A stretch of 64,000 nucleotides of DNA, from assembly GCA_964036045.1 (NCBI GenBank), contig OZ038378.1:142514933-142578932 (forward strand), written 5' to 3'. A model generated the notes under the pieces. It searched no databases, was not told where the DNA came from, and saw nothing but the letters and a program-made list of their open reading frames with translations. This document shows positions 10,040 through 21,371 of the stretch, one piece after another. The position numbers and the translations under genes were made by a program. Source of the DNA: Eutreptiella sp. 'Long Island Sound 2002' (lineage: Eukaryota > Euglenozoa > Euglenophyceae > Eutreptiales > Eutreptiaceae). The stretch's first letter is position 1, and each line of letters starts with the position of its first letter.

Positions 10040-11200
10040 CTCTCCCTCCTTTTTACAAGTGCCTCTTGGCGCTGGCACGCCGTGTGTGCACCCTTGGGTG
10101 CCATTTCTTTCATTCCTCTTTATGACTCACGGGGTGAGTGTTGGCACCACACACACACACCCTGTTGGTGCATCCATATTGTTCATATTCTCTACATAGT
10201 CACCCGTGCCGGCCGGCGCCTGGGTCTTCCTCCAAGCTGCCTTTTGGGATACCATGGGGGACTGCACGCGGCGTCCTTCCTCCTAACCCCGTGACACCCG
10301 TGCAAGGGTGCCACAACAAATGCTGCCAATTCATTGCAGCACCAGAACTGCGGCCGGGGTGCAATAACACGCTCGGGGTAACGCTGCCGTACGCCGTGCC
10401 AAAAGGGGTAAGGCTCATGGCGTTGCCATGTGGACCCCAACCTCACCGGCCGGGAGGCGGCCCAAGAACCTAGATAGTGAGGAAACCGAGCTCACGGGCA
10501 TCTGTGCAGCATAAGGACCCACTTGAGGTGAGCAAACGAAGCATGCAGGTGTCCGCATCCCACAAGGGCCCGCACATGACCAGCGTAAGACGAAAACACC
10601 AACCGCGACCGCGGAGTACGCCATGCGTCACAGCACACGCGGATGGCTACACACAGCCCACAACATGTGAGGGGGGGGGCGGGGGGGCAAGGGTGTTCGG
10701 CCCCCCTAGCGCCCACCGGTGGCCGCTCTCCAACGTCTAGTTGTGAGACGAACCAAGGGGTGAGCCACTACCGGGGGGTACCATGTGGCCCTCCCAAATC
10801 CAAACTCACATCCCTCCCTCCCTCTCTCCCTCCCTTCCCCCGTCCCTCCTTCCCTCCCTCCCTCCTTCCCTCCCTCCCACCCTCCCTCCCTCCTTTTTAC
10901 AAGTGCCTCTTGGCGCCAGCACGTCGTGTGTGCACCCTCGTGTGCCGTTTCTTTCGTTCCTCTGTATGAATTGTGGGCTCAGTGCTGGCACCACATGCAC
11001 GCACTCTCACCCCTTGTCTTCACTTTACGGCTGACTCTCATTTGCCTCAGTTGGCGCATCCATATTGTTCATATTCTCTACATAGTCACCCACGCCGGCC
11101 TCGCCGGGTCCTTCCTCCAAGCTGCTCTTTGGGATACTATTGGGGACAGCACGCGGCGTTCATCCACCTACCCTCCGTGACACCCTGTGCAGGGGTGACG
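10040..11200. repeat. Diverged direct duplication of about 300 bp
   Basis: The segment at about 10040-10320 recurs at about 10880-11200. Shared landmarks in order are CTCCTTTTTACAAGTGCCTC, a CGTGTGTGCACCCT block, CATCCATATTGTTCATATTC, CTACATAGTCACCC and CTTCCTCCAAGCTGC. The second copy is preceded by a (CCCT)n tract at about 10806-10890. The copies have clear substitutions and small gaps, so this is an old dispersed repeat. No coding capacity is seen. Confidence 0.75.
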
Positions 11201-11814
11201 GGACTCTGCTGGGCCCGCGTCGCCCGCGCCCCGGGACAACAAGTGCACCCGGTGGTAGTTAGGCACCACAAGACCTAGAGCTCATTCTGGGTTACGAACA
11301 CAAATTTCCTCGTGGAAGCCATGTATGAAGGGTAGAAGAGGAACACCATGTGACCCTGGCTCACATTCCTCCGTGGGGCTATTGCCACAGCCGTGCATGA
11401 CTGTGCTGCCATGCTAGCAGCCTCACACCATCATGGTCCCAAAGTTGAGTCTCTGCCGGTTGGTAGGAGGGCACCGATCGAAGGCACCCCTGCCCGGTCC
11501 CGAGACAGGCCAGCAGGGCTTCCTGCCATCATGATAAGCCATGCACGAGGAGCATCTCACTCCTTGGCAACATTTTCAAGTCGGTGGTCAAGCCCCCGGG
11601 GGACCGCCTTGGATGGATTGCCGGTTATGCCTTGGCAGTCTCTTTCTTGGGACGCACGGGGCTCACCAGTCATCTAGGAAGTGGACCTCCTCCTCCCCCA
11701 ACCCCCCCACCCCCTCCGTGTCCCCCTCCCCGCCTCAACCCGTCCCTCCTCCCTTCCACCGCCACCCTTGATCAATAAGTTACCTCGGCAGAATGCGCTT
11801 CTTCCTGCTCCCCT

Positions 11815-12912
11815 TTGTTCTTCTACTTGTCCATCCCCCTCCCTCCCGCCCTCCCACAGACCCGACAGCAGATGATGAATGCGTCCTACCCTGACGAGCT
11901 CCCAACGTACCCCCCTCCCGGCGCTGGCGGCCTCGACTACCTTCGCATCAATCAAAGCATTGCCCAAGGGCTCCCATTCCTCGTCCGCCAAGCCGCATCC
12001 TTCGACAGCAACCTCGCTCGTTTGGTCCCCCAAGTTGCGTCGCGCCAGCAGTGGTGCGCCGGTGAGACCGGGCGGTTGGTGGTGGCCACCTCGCAGCTGC
12101 ACCCCGGCGGTCGCAGCGGGCCCCCGTTCAACGCACGCCCCATGACGATCCGGCAGTTCTTCGCGTCGCACTACGCGGCCGGCGGGACCCAGACTGCACC
12201 CGCCGCCGGGAACGGGGCCTCGTCTTCGGCGGCAGCCGGTGCTGCGGCTGCGGCCGGTGACGGACCGGGGCCTGGGACGGAGGCCGGGAGCGGGGCCGCG
12301 CCGCGGTTTTACCTGCAGCAAGTGCCCGTGTGCGACAATGCGGTGCTGCGCGCGTGGCTCGGGAACACGTCCGTGCCCTTCGGCTGCCAGCCCGACGCCT
12401 ACGCCTGCAGCGTCTTCGCCGGCGCGCGGGGCATCACCACGTCGCTGCACTACGACCGGCAGCACTTCGCCCAGGGCCTGACGTCGATGGACAACTTCTT
12501 CGTCCAGTGCTCCGGTACAAAGCGGTTCGAGCTCTGGCGCCCCGCGGACCACGCGGCGATGTACCCCCGGGGGGAGCCCCTGCCCCCCGGCGCCCTCGCC
12601 CCCGGGGCCCAGGGCTGGCGCGCCGCGACGAGCCCCGAGGACCTGCGCCCGGAGGCGCTGCGGGAGTCGCCGCACGTCTCGCGGATCTGCGATTTGGAGG
12701 AGGCGGCCCGGGCCGCGGCCGATGGCGGGGCCCCGGCGTGGCCCGGCTTCGCGGCCGCGCACGCGCGGCGGTACACCGTGACGCTGGGCCCCGGCGATGC
12801 GCTGTACATCCCGCGGTGGTGGTGGCACAAGACCACGGCGCTGAGCGAGGGAACCGCCATGAACTGGTGGTTTTTGTTTGCCCCGGAAGAGGGCGAGGAG
12901 GCCGGTGCGTAG
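11815..12912 (+). CDS. JmjC/cupin-fold Fe(II)- and 2-oxoglutarate-dependent oxygenase
   Basis: The frame is 365 residues and most likely one main exon; the real 5' end may be spliced, because CCCTCCCACAG at about 11857 is a good 3' splice site. The core has the metal-binding His-X-Asp (His212, Asp214 in TTSLHYDRQH) and the distal His338 in IPRWWWHKTTA. It also has NFFVQCSGTKRFELW and GDALYIPRWWWH, typical of FIH/JMJD5/TYW5-type JmjC proteins that hydroxylate proteins or RNA. An Ala/Gly-rich insert (about 125-160) interrupts the N-terminal half. The ending MNWWFLFAPEEGEEAGA is near the usual end of small JmjC proteins. The substrate cannot be inferred. There is no histone-reader domain, so a small hydroxylase fits better than a large histone demethylase. 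Confidence 0.82.
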   Translation: MFFYLSIPLPPALPQTRQQMMNASYPDELPTYPPPGAGGLDYLRINQSIAQGLPFLVRQAASFDSNLARLVPQVASRQQWCAGETGRLVVATSQLHPGGRSGPPFNARPMTIRQFFASHYAAGGTQTAPAAGNGASSSAAAGAAAAAGDGPGPGTEAGSGAAPRFYLQQVPVCDNAVLRAWLGNTSVPFGCQPDAYACSVFAGARGITTSLHYDRQHFAQGLTSMDNFFVQCSGTKRFELWRPADHAAMYPRGEPLPPGALAPGAQGWRAATSPEDLRPEALRESPHVSRICDLEEAARAAADGGAPAWPGFAAAHARRYTVTLGPGDALYIPRWWWHKTTALSEGTAMNWWFLFAPEEGEEAGA

Positions 12913-14340
12913 TGGGACTTTCGATGGCGTGTGTGTGTCTGGGCAGGGGGGGCTCCATTGGCAGCGGGGAGGTGCCCCCCCGTGAGCCATGCGTGCGGCC
13001 CCACTGCCCTCTCCCCATCCCCCTTTTCCCCAACTGCTTCCCAATGGCATTTACAACCGTTAACAACCGCCCGAACCGACCAAACAACCCCCTGACACCC
13101 CAGTCTGGACCTCCACCCGGTCCAATGCATCCCTGCGGCGGGGCGCTTGTGGGTAATATAGCCCCTCAGAACTGATTTTGGGTTTTCTGGGGGGGGGGGG
13201 GCGATTTGTGACTTGTGCTGCAGTGCAATTGCAAAAAAAAAAAACACCAGCCAAACCTGCGCAGCCTCTGCCACACCATCGGCGATATAGGTCAGGTGAT
13301 TCTCCGCAGGTAATTTATTGCACAAGTGTGGCGGTGGAGGGGGAAAAGGAGGGAGGGGTTGAGGAGGCAGGGAGGCAGGCAGGCAGGCAGGGAGGGAGGG
13401 AGGGAGGGCGTTAAGTTTAGGTTCAGCCTGGCAGTGCCGTAGTGGCGCCCCCAGAGGGCGGCATTGCGCCGGGACGGTAGGCGCTAGGGGGGGCTGCACC
13501 CCCTGCCCCCCACCCCCCCACAGGCGTTTGGGATGTGTGCAGCCGTTCGCGAGTGCTGGCCGCCGTTGGTGTTTTCGTCCTCGTGAGCAGGCCCTTGTGC
13601 CTTGAGGGAGGGAGGGAGGGAGGGAGGGAGGGAGGGAGGGAGGGAGGGAGGGGGGGACAGGGGGATGGCAGGCAAAACGACGGAGTCTTATGTGTACATA
13701 TTGCGGCTGCCCTTTGAGGCAGCCTTATTTGATTGCGTTTCAGCGCAGCGTTTCAGCGCAGCGTTTCAGCGCAACGCCGCGACGTGAACCATTTCCTTCT
13801 GGTGCCTGGGATATGAAAGGTACACTGCCGCCACCAGGCCTTGCTGTCATACATAAACCATCTGCATTGACCTCTTCATGTGCGATGGTGCTCGCACATC
13901 AAGTCATGAGAACCCTACTACAACCGTATCCGATTGGAGATCTTGTCGTTGGTGTCTTTGCTCTTTAGGTCCAGAACATACAATCCCTCGTTTTGTACCA
14001 AAAAATACCCCCCGAAATGTGCCAAAAAGGTCCCCAAAATGTTCTAACCCCCCGCCCCTTGTGCCAAAAAAAAAAAACACCCACTGCACCCGGAAAAAGA
14101 ACCCGCCTGCACCAAAAGAACCCCCCTTTGTACCAAAATGCCCCCCTGATTGCCCAACTTTGCATGCTGCACTTATGCACCCCACCTCCACCTCCCACCC
14201 CCACCCCACCCTTTACTCCTGTTGTCACAACCCAATTTCAAGTTTCTTCTCCCCACCACAACACGCCCCTACTCACAGGAGCTTCCTTTGCAGCCCCCCG
14301 ATGGTAGGACCACGTGTACTCCACCATGGCTACTATGGTG
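12913..14340. other. Intergenic, low-complexity, no gene seen
   Basis: This stretch contains a G-run at about 13189-13201, an A-run at about 13233, (GGCA)n/(GAGG)n purine tracts, three copies of CGTTTCAGCGCAG at 13738-13777, and a C-rich, A-run stretch at 14000-14300. Nothing reads as a protein. Confidence 0.5.
13604..13652 (+). repeat. (GGGA)n purine tract
   Basis: About a dozen GGGA units run in a row. The strand asymmetry and regular G3 runs make it a strong G-quadruplex or triplex candidate. Confidence 0.9.
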
Positions 14341-15035
14341 CAGTCTATGGGTCCTGTATTTTTTTTAGATGCAAATTATGCGGATAAAAAAATAATCCGC
14401 ACTGAAAAAAGATTTTCTGCGCTCAAAAAGAATATTCCGCCCTAAAAAAAAATACTCAGACGTTTTTTTTCTGCGCGGAGTATTTTTTTTTTAGCGCGAA
14501 TGCCGCAAATTTTAGACGTGGTCACAAAAGTGTTATGGGCGGTTCCCTGGGCACCTGTGGGGGAACGTGGTATGTGCGGGGACCCCGTGACGGCACGGGT
14601 GATGAAGCAAGTTTGATTTTGAACCCCCCCCCCCAACTTGGATTTACACCCTGTTTCACCCATTTTTACCTTTTTGCGCATTCCCACCACATCCACTCTT
14701 TTTCTGGGTTGATTGCTCCCCACCCACGGGGGGCGTTGACACCAACCCCCCCACCCCCACCCCCACCCCCACCCCCCTCTAGACCCCCTCTGGAGCGCCA
14801 GATTAGCAAGACGAGGCGCTATACAAATGTCGTGTGTTGCGCAGACATTTTAAATGCAATCGTCAGCCCACGGAGCAGGGGGACCTATGCAGAGAGTTCA
14901 TCGCAGAAGATCACAGGTACTATCTGAATGTGGTAAAGTAGGGTACTCAGCCACCTTGGCCAGAGCCCATGTGCACAGATTCATCTGCTCAGAGAACAGG
15001 GGTCTTCCTTCGCTGGGGGACCTATGCAGAGAGGT
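14341..15035 (+). repeat. Copy 1 of a dispersed repeat shared with 56904-57583 (LINE 5' leader)
   Basis: Two copies match along about 690 bp. Shared landmarks are GGGTCCTGTATTTTTTTT, an A/T-rich block with ATTCCGC and TAATCCGCACT, AAGTGTTATGGGCG, TTTACACCCTGTTTCA, TCTGGGTTGATTGCTCCCC, CCCTCTGGAGCGCCAGA, and AGTAGGGTACTCAGCCACC near the end. At 56.9 kb the repeat runs directly into the ORF at 57568, so it is probably the 5' leader of a LINE-type element, here separated from its body. Confidence 0.82.
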
Positions 15036-15485
15036 CAGGGCGCTTCCGCCACTACCATCACGTCGTCGGCCGCTGCATGGGGCAGGTAAGCACGGAGCAT
15101 GTCTGCTACCGACCTGGTGGCCTTCAGCTGGGGCCGCCTTCGTCCCCTGGGTGGGGACCGACGCCGCGGCGCAGCACGGCTGTTGAGGGCCGCTGAAATG
15201 CGGATGAACACATCAGGGAGCGACGTCGGCGGCGGCGGGGGGGGGGGGGGGGGGGGTTGCTCGTCTGGCGAGGGGGGGGGGGGTAGTTGGCGTCCTAGGA
15301 CCCGCGGAGTCGCCCCCCCCCCCCCCCCCCGTGGGGCGGGGAGCCCTGCGGCACAGGCGGCGCCCCTGTAGGGCCGGAAGAAACCTCGGCGCTAGCGGGC
15401 AGGGGCCGGGGGTTGTCCCCCCCGGCCGTCGGTGGGGGGGAGAACGGGTCAGCGTACCCCCCGCCCGGTCGTGCTGGCCCCTCAC

Positions 15486-16046
15486 TCACCGAGAGCTCCC
15501 GGTCAGACAAAAGGTGCAGCTTGGGGCGTTGCGGGGGTCTGGGGCTGTCAGGCTCCAGGGCAAAGGCAGCACCACATCCACCCGCCACTCGGCGACCGTG
15601 TGCCGTTGTAGGCGCAAGGACGTGACATTGGCGTGCGCCACGCGCAATGGCCCCGGGTGGGGGTGCACGTCCCCGCAGCGCAGCAGCAGGGGGGCAAGCT
15701 GCGAAAGACGCAGAAAATGAGCATTTGATGCTCGAACTGATGTGCTGGGATGCAGGGTTCTAAGGAGTTGATCACTATGGCTGTCAGACACTGCAGCACA
15801 GGCACGCGGATGGCACGTTGTACTGCAGAAGAAATGAGCAAGCTTGGCTGGATCACTCTGCGTCTGAGTATTCCGCTGAGCAGCTGAGCGTAGGGACGTT
15901 TTTGGGTCAGTAGCTTCGTGGTCAGACTCCGGATACAAAGGGGCCTCTGATGAACTATCCGAACTTGGAATGCTATGAAAAGCAGTAAGAAACACATCTG
16001 TAATAGAATGGGTGGCTGAGTACCCTACTTCACAAAATTCAGGCAT
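15486..16046 (-). pseudogene. LINE 5' fragment: leader ORF joined to an endonuclease N-terminus
   Basis: Read on the minus strand, a 186-residue frame begins MPEFCEVGYSATHSITDV. Its first 130 residues are nearly the same as the ORF at 57568-58158 (shared ESDHEATDPKTSLRSAA and LAHFFCSTTCHPR). It then enters LLRCGDVHPHPGPLRVAHANV, the sequence that precedes the AP-endonuclease domain in many LINE ORF2 proteins (CGDV-x-P-x-PGP). It stops soon after AEWRVDVVLPLPW, so the endonuclease is truncated. Compared with the 57.6-kb copy, about 100 bp are missing after AGCCACC. The match of leader ORF plus endonuclease start indicates the order of parts in the intact element. Confidence 0.75.
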
Positions 16047-16161
16047 TATCTATGATCCATTCAAATGCGCCGTCCCGGTCCACAGCTCCAGCGGCGGCAG
16101 GGCAAGCACGGAAGAGACGTAGTCCCCTCCGGCTCGTCCAGGCCGCCCCCCACCATCGCCG

Positions 16162-17245
16162 ATGGTGGGCCAGCACCGCCTGCGCCCTTGCCCCCCTCGA
16201 GGGCTGTGCCCTATGGTCCTGCGCTCTAGGACCTCCTCGCCGGGGCCAGGATTGGATGGTGGCACACCCACCACCAACGTGCGGACGGCCCTGTCTGGCC
16301 GTCCGCCGTCCAGGGCCCCAGTGGCCCCGAGTTTGGGACCAAGGGGGCCACCATTGGCCAGGCGCTGCAGTGGAGGTACCCCCCGGCCCTCTTCGCGTAC
16401 GCCCCCCGGCCGGACACCCGGAGCGCCGGCCTCCCCTACACATGGCACTGGTATATGGCGCCACTGTGGCAGGAGGAGACCGGCGCGCCGATGTGGCGGC
16501 CGACCCGTCATGGCCGGGTGGAGCGTTGGGACCCCCCCGACTACTGGCACCTCCGCCCGCGCTGCCGCCTCACCCTCTTCGAGGGAGAGACGGCCGCCGG
16601 CAGGCCCCAAACCGTGGCGGTGGACTGTTGGGGCCGTTGTGGGACAACGACCCCGCCCGCCACCCCCCCCCCCCCCCCGACCCCGAGCCCTTGGCAACGT
16701 GGCGGGAGGTGGCCACCGCGGTGCACACCCTCCTCCTCGGCTCACCGACGTCTCGTGGGCCGCCCTGCCGGAGGCGGGGGAGGTCTCGGCCACTGCCTGG
16801 TGGCCATACGTCCTCCGCCGCATCGACCCCGGCCCCCACCGAGCCGCCCGGCTGCCTTGCCGAGGGATGGGAGCACGGCCGTCCCCCGCGCCTACCAGCC
16901 CACCCCCCCCCACCCCCCGCCTGCCGCCGGCGGACCGCCGCCTCCTCCCACGCCGCCTCCCCCGCCTCCCGGCGCGCCCACCTTGGGCCGGTGACCTCCG
17001 CCGACCGCCTGACCGCAGTGCAGTCTGGCCCGCCACCGCCCCCCCTTCGGGCCTCCCCTTCACGCCCTCGACCGACAGCAGTTGAGTCCCCCCCCCCCCC
17101 CGGCTGATGCGTTGCGGGGACGTGCACCCCCACCCGGGGCCATTGCGCGTGGCGCACGCCAATGTTTCGTCCTTGCGCCTACACTGGCACACGGTCGCCG
17201 AGTGGCGGGTGGATGTGGTGCTGCCTTTGCCCTGGAGCCTGGCGG
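16162..17245 (+). pseudogene. Second LINE 5' fragment with endonuclease start, plus orientation
   Basis: At 17101-17236 the plus strand encodes MRCGDVHPHPGPLRVAHANV then AEWRVDVVLPLPW, the same LINE endonuclease N-terminus as the minus-strand copy at about 15545-15692. The two form an inverted repeat. Upstream (about 16380-17085) protein-like segments appear in alternating frames, such as LPYTWHWYMAPLWQEETG (from about 16430) and WAALPEAGEVSATAWWPYVL (about 16760). The frame changes occur near C runs. I read this as a decayed 5' coding region of a related element; no RT follows. Confidence 0.6.
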
Positions 17246-17259
17246 GTGGATGTGGCCCC

Positions 17260-18159
17260 TCTTTATGTGTTTTCCATCCCATTTGAGTGACGGGGGCAGG
17301 GTCCCAAGGAGTCTAGGGCACAACTTGCAATTATGCAGTTCCCCAGCCTCAACAGCTCAGAAATGGTCGTCCCTCTCCCCTCTTCGAGGTGCCTTGCCGA
17401 AGGCAATAGAATTTGTGTGTGCCGCGAGTGTTTCACGTAGAATCCGCGAGCATATGTGGGGCGACTCTTTTGGATGATGAGGCGGCTGTAGTGTACGCGT
17501 GCAGTCACAAGATGCGAACACCGCTCGCTGCGCTGCGTAGGTGGTGATTGGGTGCTGATTCAGGTAACAAACTGCTTTTGCACGGTTTTGGGGTGAGGGG
17601 CACTGGGCGAGTGATGTCCGTATCCGTGTGCGTAAATATGATGAGTAAACGTGATATTTGGACCAGATCATCGTGCGTGGCTTGTGCATACCATTCAGAC
17701 GCATATGTTGTCCAGGGACCCCAATCACTAACCCAAGCTGCTCTGCATAGGTGTAGCCAGAGGTGTATTGTTGAACTGATTTGGTGCTTTGTCTTGTGTG
17801 ATCAATCACTAACCGAAGGTGCTGTGCATAGGTGTAGCCATGCTGGACATTGGGTGAGGCACAGTCGGGCAGGGCCTGTGCACCACAACACAAAGGGCTT
17901 CTCAACAGTTCCTGCACCGACGGCGGTTTTGACCGCCAAATCAACACCAAAATGGGCGACCAGCGGGCGGGTCTAGTGTTGGCATGGGCTCCCACTTTGG
18001 GTTTGTACGGGGGCTGCATCCCCCTGAGGGACCGATGGCTGCGGCGGTGGGCAGAGGGGATTGCACGGTGTGAGTCCCCCCCTCCCCCCCCTCCACTTGG
18101 GATGTTCTTGTGTCTCCAGAATGCCCCACTTTTGATGAGGAGAGCGGCAGCACAGGCCC
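17260..18159. other. Intergenic region upstream of sufB
   Basis: The only structure seen is a direct repeat of about 37 bp (ATCACTAACC...GCATAGGTGTAGCCA) at 17726 and 17805. A C-rich polypyrimidine stretch at 18077-18120 ending in CTCCAG could be a 3' splice site for an unseen 5' exon. No promoter motif is recognised. Confidence 0.45.
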
Positions 18160-20309
18160 ATGATTAGCACTGCGGTGGGGGGGCGCGGCACAGGCTCCCA
18201 GGCCCTGTGCACCGCCCGGACTCTTCTGCGCCCAACGCAGTTCTTGACTCCCGACGACGGACATGCAGCAGCACGGGCCAGCGCACAGAGCAGCGCGGCA
18301 TTGCCAGGGAAGCAGGCACCTGCGGCGGCGCCGGACGAGCCGCCTGCGACCGGCGCCGTGGCCCCTGCGCCGACCAAAGACAAGCAAAGCTACAAGTACG
18401 GCTTCGTTGCCGCCGTCGAGACGGAGAGGGCCCCGAAGGGCCTGGACGAGGCCCGCATCCGCGACATCTCCGCAAAGAAGGGCGAGCCCGAGTGGCTGCT
18501 GCAGTACCGCCTCGACGCCTACTCGAAGTGGAAGCAGCTGAAGCCCCCGAAGTGGGCCAACGTGCGGCTGGGCGACATCGACTTCCAGGACATCACGTAC
18601 TACTCCGTGCCCAAGAAGCGGCCCACGCTGGACTCCCTCGACGAGGTGGACCCCGAGGTGCTCAAGACCTTCGAGAAGCTCGGGATCCCGCTGGACGAGC
18701 AGAAGCGGCTGAGCAACGTCGCGGTGGACGCGGTGTTCGACTCCACGTCCGTCGCCACGACCTTCCGCAAGACCCTCGCGGAGGCGGGGGTCCTGTTCTG
18801 CTCCATGTCGGAGGCGGTGCGGGACTACCCCGAGCTCGTTAGGAAGTACCTTGGGAAGGTGGTGCCCCCGCAGGACAACTTCTACGCGGCCCTCAATGCG
18901 GCGGTCTTCACGGACGGGACCTTCGTGTACATCCCCAAGGGCGTCAAGTGCCCGATGGAGCTGTCCACGTACTTCCGGATCAACGACCGCGAGACGGGGC
19001 AGTTCGAGCGCACGCTCATCGTGGCCGAGGAGGGCAGCGCGGTCAGCTACTTGGAGGGCTGCACCGCCCCGGAGAACTCCAAGAACCAGCTGCACGCGGC
19101 GGTCGTGGAGCTGGTCGCGAAGGACGACGCCACCATCAAGTACTCCACGGTGCAGAACTGGTACCCGGGCGACGAGGCCGGCAGGGGCGGCATTTACAAC
19201 TTCGTGACGAAGCGGGGGCTCTGCGAGGGCAAGCGGTCGAAAATCATCTGGACGCAGGTGTTGTGGTTGTGGGCGATCGTGGCCTCCGGATGATCTCTGT
19301 GTTGTTTGCTTGGCTTGGCCTTGATTTCATCGCATTATTTTGGGGGCGCACCGTGCGCTGTGCCCGCGCTGTGTCAGCTGTTTTTCACCCCCGGTAGCCA
19401 CCGGTCCCAGGGTCCTGAATTCCGCACCCCCGATGCTGTTTTGAATGGATCATGCACGCCTCTGTAGGGGGGTGGTTTGCAGGGGTGTTCCCGGGATGAA
19501 CAGCGGAAAGATTGGCGCTGTGCGAAAACGCCCCCTTTGTGTGGACTGTCTTCAAGTGGTTGTTGATTGTTGCCTTGATTTAGTTTGTGAAGTCGTGTCA
19601 TTGTGTTGTTGTAATGAGTTTGTGTTTGTTTCGTTTCGTGTGTTGTATTGTCGAAATGTCATACGTGTTGACTTTCTTATGAGAAGTCTCGGATGAACGT
19701 TCGTTGTATTGTGCTGCGTGACGTCGCTTGCGCTGCACAGCGCGTTCGCATTTTGTGGCCCGACGCTGGACGCAGGTGGAGGCTGGGTCGGCCATCACGT
19801 GGAAGTACCCGAGCTGCGTGCTGAAGGGGGACCGCTCGGTCGGGGAGTTCTACTCCGTGGCGCTGACCAACGGGCGGATGCAGGCGGACACCGGGACGAA
19901 GATGGTGCACGTGGGCCGGGACACCCGGTCCACGATCGTCTCCAAGGGGATCTCCGCCGACGGGTCGCACAACTCGTACCGCGGCCTCGTGGCCGTCCAG
20001 CCCGGCGCCGCCAACGCCCGGAACTACACGCAGTGCGACTCGATGCTGGTGGGCAACCGGTGCTCCGCCAACACGTTCCCGGTCATCGCGGCGCGGGACG
20101 CCCGCAACCAAGTGGAGCACGAGGCCAGCACCTGCAAGCTGAGCGAGGAGCAGCTGCTGTACCTGCGGTGCCGGGGGCTGGACTCGGAGGAGGCCATCCG
20201 GATGGTGGTCAGCGGGTTCGCGCGGAGCGTCCTCACGAAGCTGCCGATGGAGTTCGCGGCGGAGGCGGACAAGCTGCTGACCATGAAGCTGGCGAACAGC
20301 GTGGGCTGA
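18160..20309 (+). CDS. sufB: SufB, Fe-S cluster scaffold of the SUF system, probably plastid-targeted
   Basis: Two exons (18160-19257 and 19776-20309) join in frame at TQ|VE to give a protein of about 543 residues, the usual size of plant SufB. SufB acts with SufC and SufD as the scaffold on which Fe-S clusters are built, in the plastid stroma in algae and plants. The first 80 residues are Ala/Ser/Pro-rich and poorly conserved, as expected of a transit peptide. Conserved blocks follow: [85 protein letters not shown], ending NSVG. The Cys of RGLCEG, the Cys of QCDSML and the His-Glu of VEHEA correspond to residues implicated in cluster assembly in bacterial SufB. An in-frame TGA at 18136 lies upstream of the Met, unless a 5' exon is spliced on. 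Confidence 0.95.
19258..19775 (+). other. Intron in sufB bounded by 13-bp direct repeats
   Basis: This 518-bp GT-AG intron (GTGTTG...GACGCAG) is fixed by protein continuity on both sides (KIIWTQ | VEAGSAI). CTGGACGCAGGTG occurs at 19248-19260 across the donor and again at 19766-19778 across the acceptor, so the splice signals AG|GT are duplicated. That is the signature of an intron created by insertion with target duplication, as proposed for introner elements. The intron is richer in T than the exons. Confidence 0.9.
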
Positions 20310-21356
20310 GGGGGGGGACGACACCAGCAGGAGCACCGGCCGCAGCGGCCGACAGAACGCAGCGACGCGACGCAACATGCGAAGGGACGAACGGGTGACT
20401 GTCCAGGGCCCTGTAAAGGAACAGCCACCCGACGGCATGTCACACGGGGGGGGGGCAGGCGGGAGGCCGTTGGTGCGCGTTTTGTGTCGACGGGGGGCGC
20501 CCTTGACCCCCGCACCCCCACCCCCCCTCAAAAAGGGCCAAAATGTTTTGAAGGTCCGCACCACTTTTGGTCCGAGTTTGCCGCCGAAGGCACCGGAAAT
20601 GTCGTTTAGCCTCCGGCGGGGGGTGGCGTGTCCTGACGTCCTGACGTGCGCGCGCCCCACGTGCTCGCACTCTCAGGGGGAGTCCAAATGTTTATGTCCA
20701 ACACGAAGGCTTTCTCTGACCCCGGATCCCCCCCCCCCCCAAGGCCGGCTGCCGGGACCAGACCCCCCGGGGGGTCAACTATCGCTTGTTCCGAAACCCC
20801 CGCATACACGTTGTGCAAAAGGATCGGTGCGACGAGGCGCGTCGCGCTGAGCTCCGGCGCCGCAACGGACTCCACCGCGGGCGGCTCTTTTCGGTTGCGA
20901 TCGGACGTCGGGTCGGGGCGGTCCGGTCCCCCTCCCGTGCGGTCACCGCCCGGGGCCCGAGGGTACGTGGCCCCCCCAGGCCGGCGGCCACACCCCCTCC
21001 AGGGGGGCCGGAATGGTGCGAGGGTGTCGGGGTCGAGGGCTGCGCGTGGGAGCCCCCCCCCCCCCCCCCATACTTGGTGCTAACACCTGCCAAAACGTTT
21101 TATGACACGTGCCGACACCTCCCAAGACTTCTTATGACTTGTATGGTGTGCATGTGTGCGTGGGTCCATGTCGTCTTCCCTTTGTCGGTGGTGACTTTTG
21201 GTGGCATTGTGTCACAGGCACTTTGAATCATGTTACCCATTTTTCAGGGCGATCATCGGGTGGATAACCAGCCCCTTGCAAGCCGTCCCTCCCAACCTAC
21301 AGAAGCTACAGAGCAGGTTACGGGCTCAAGAGGCAGCTCCCACGTTGCAGGAGGCA

Positions 21357-21371
21357 GGTTAGGGTTAGGGT
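21357..21371 (+). repeat. Short telomere-like tract
   Basis: GTTAGGGTTAGGGT holds two TTAGGG-type units. It is too short to be a telomere. Confidence 0.6.

Noticed and set aside
16162-17085. A host gene of 300 or more codons on the plus strand
   Set aside because: Sensible peptide pieces alternate between frames and lead into a LINE endonuclease start, so a decayed retroelement explains it better.
21357-21371. Interstitial telomere
   Set aside because: Only about two TTAGGG units; expected by chance in such G-rich DNA.
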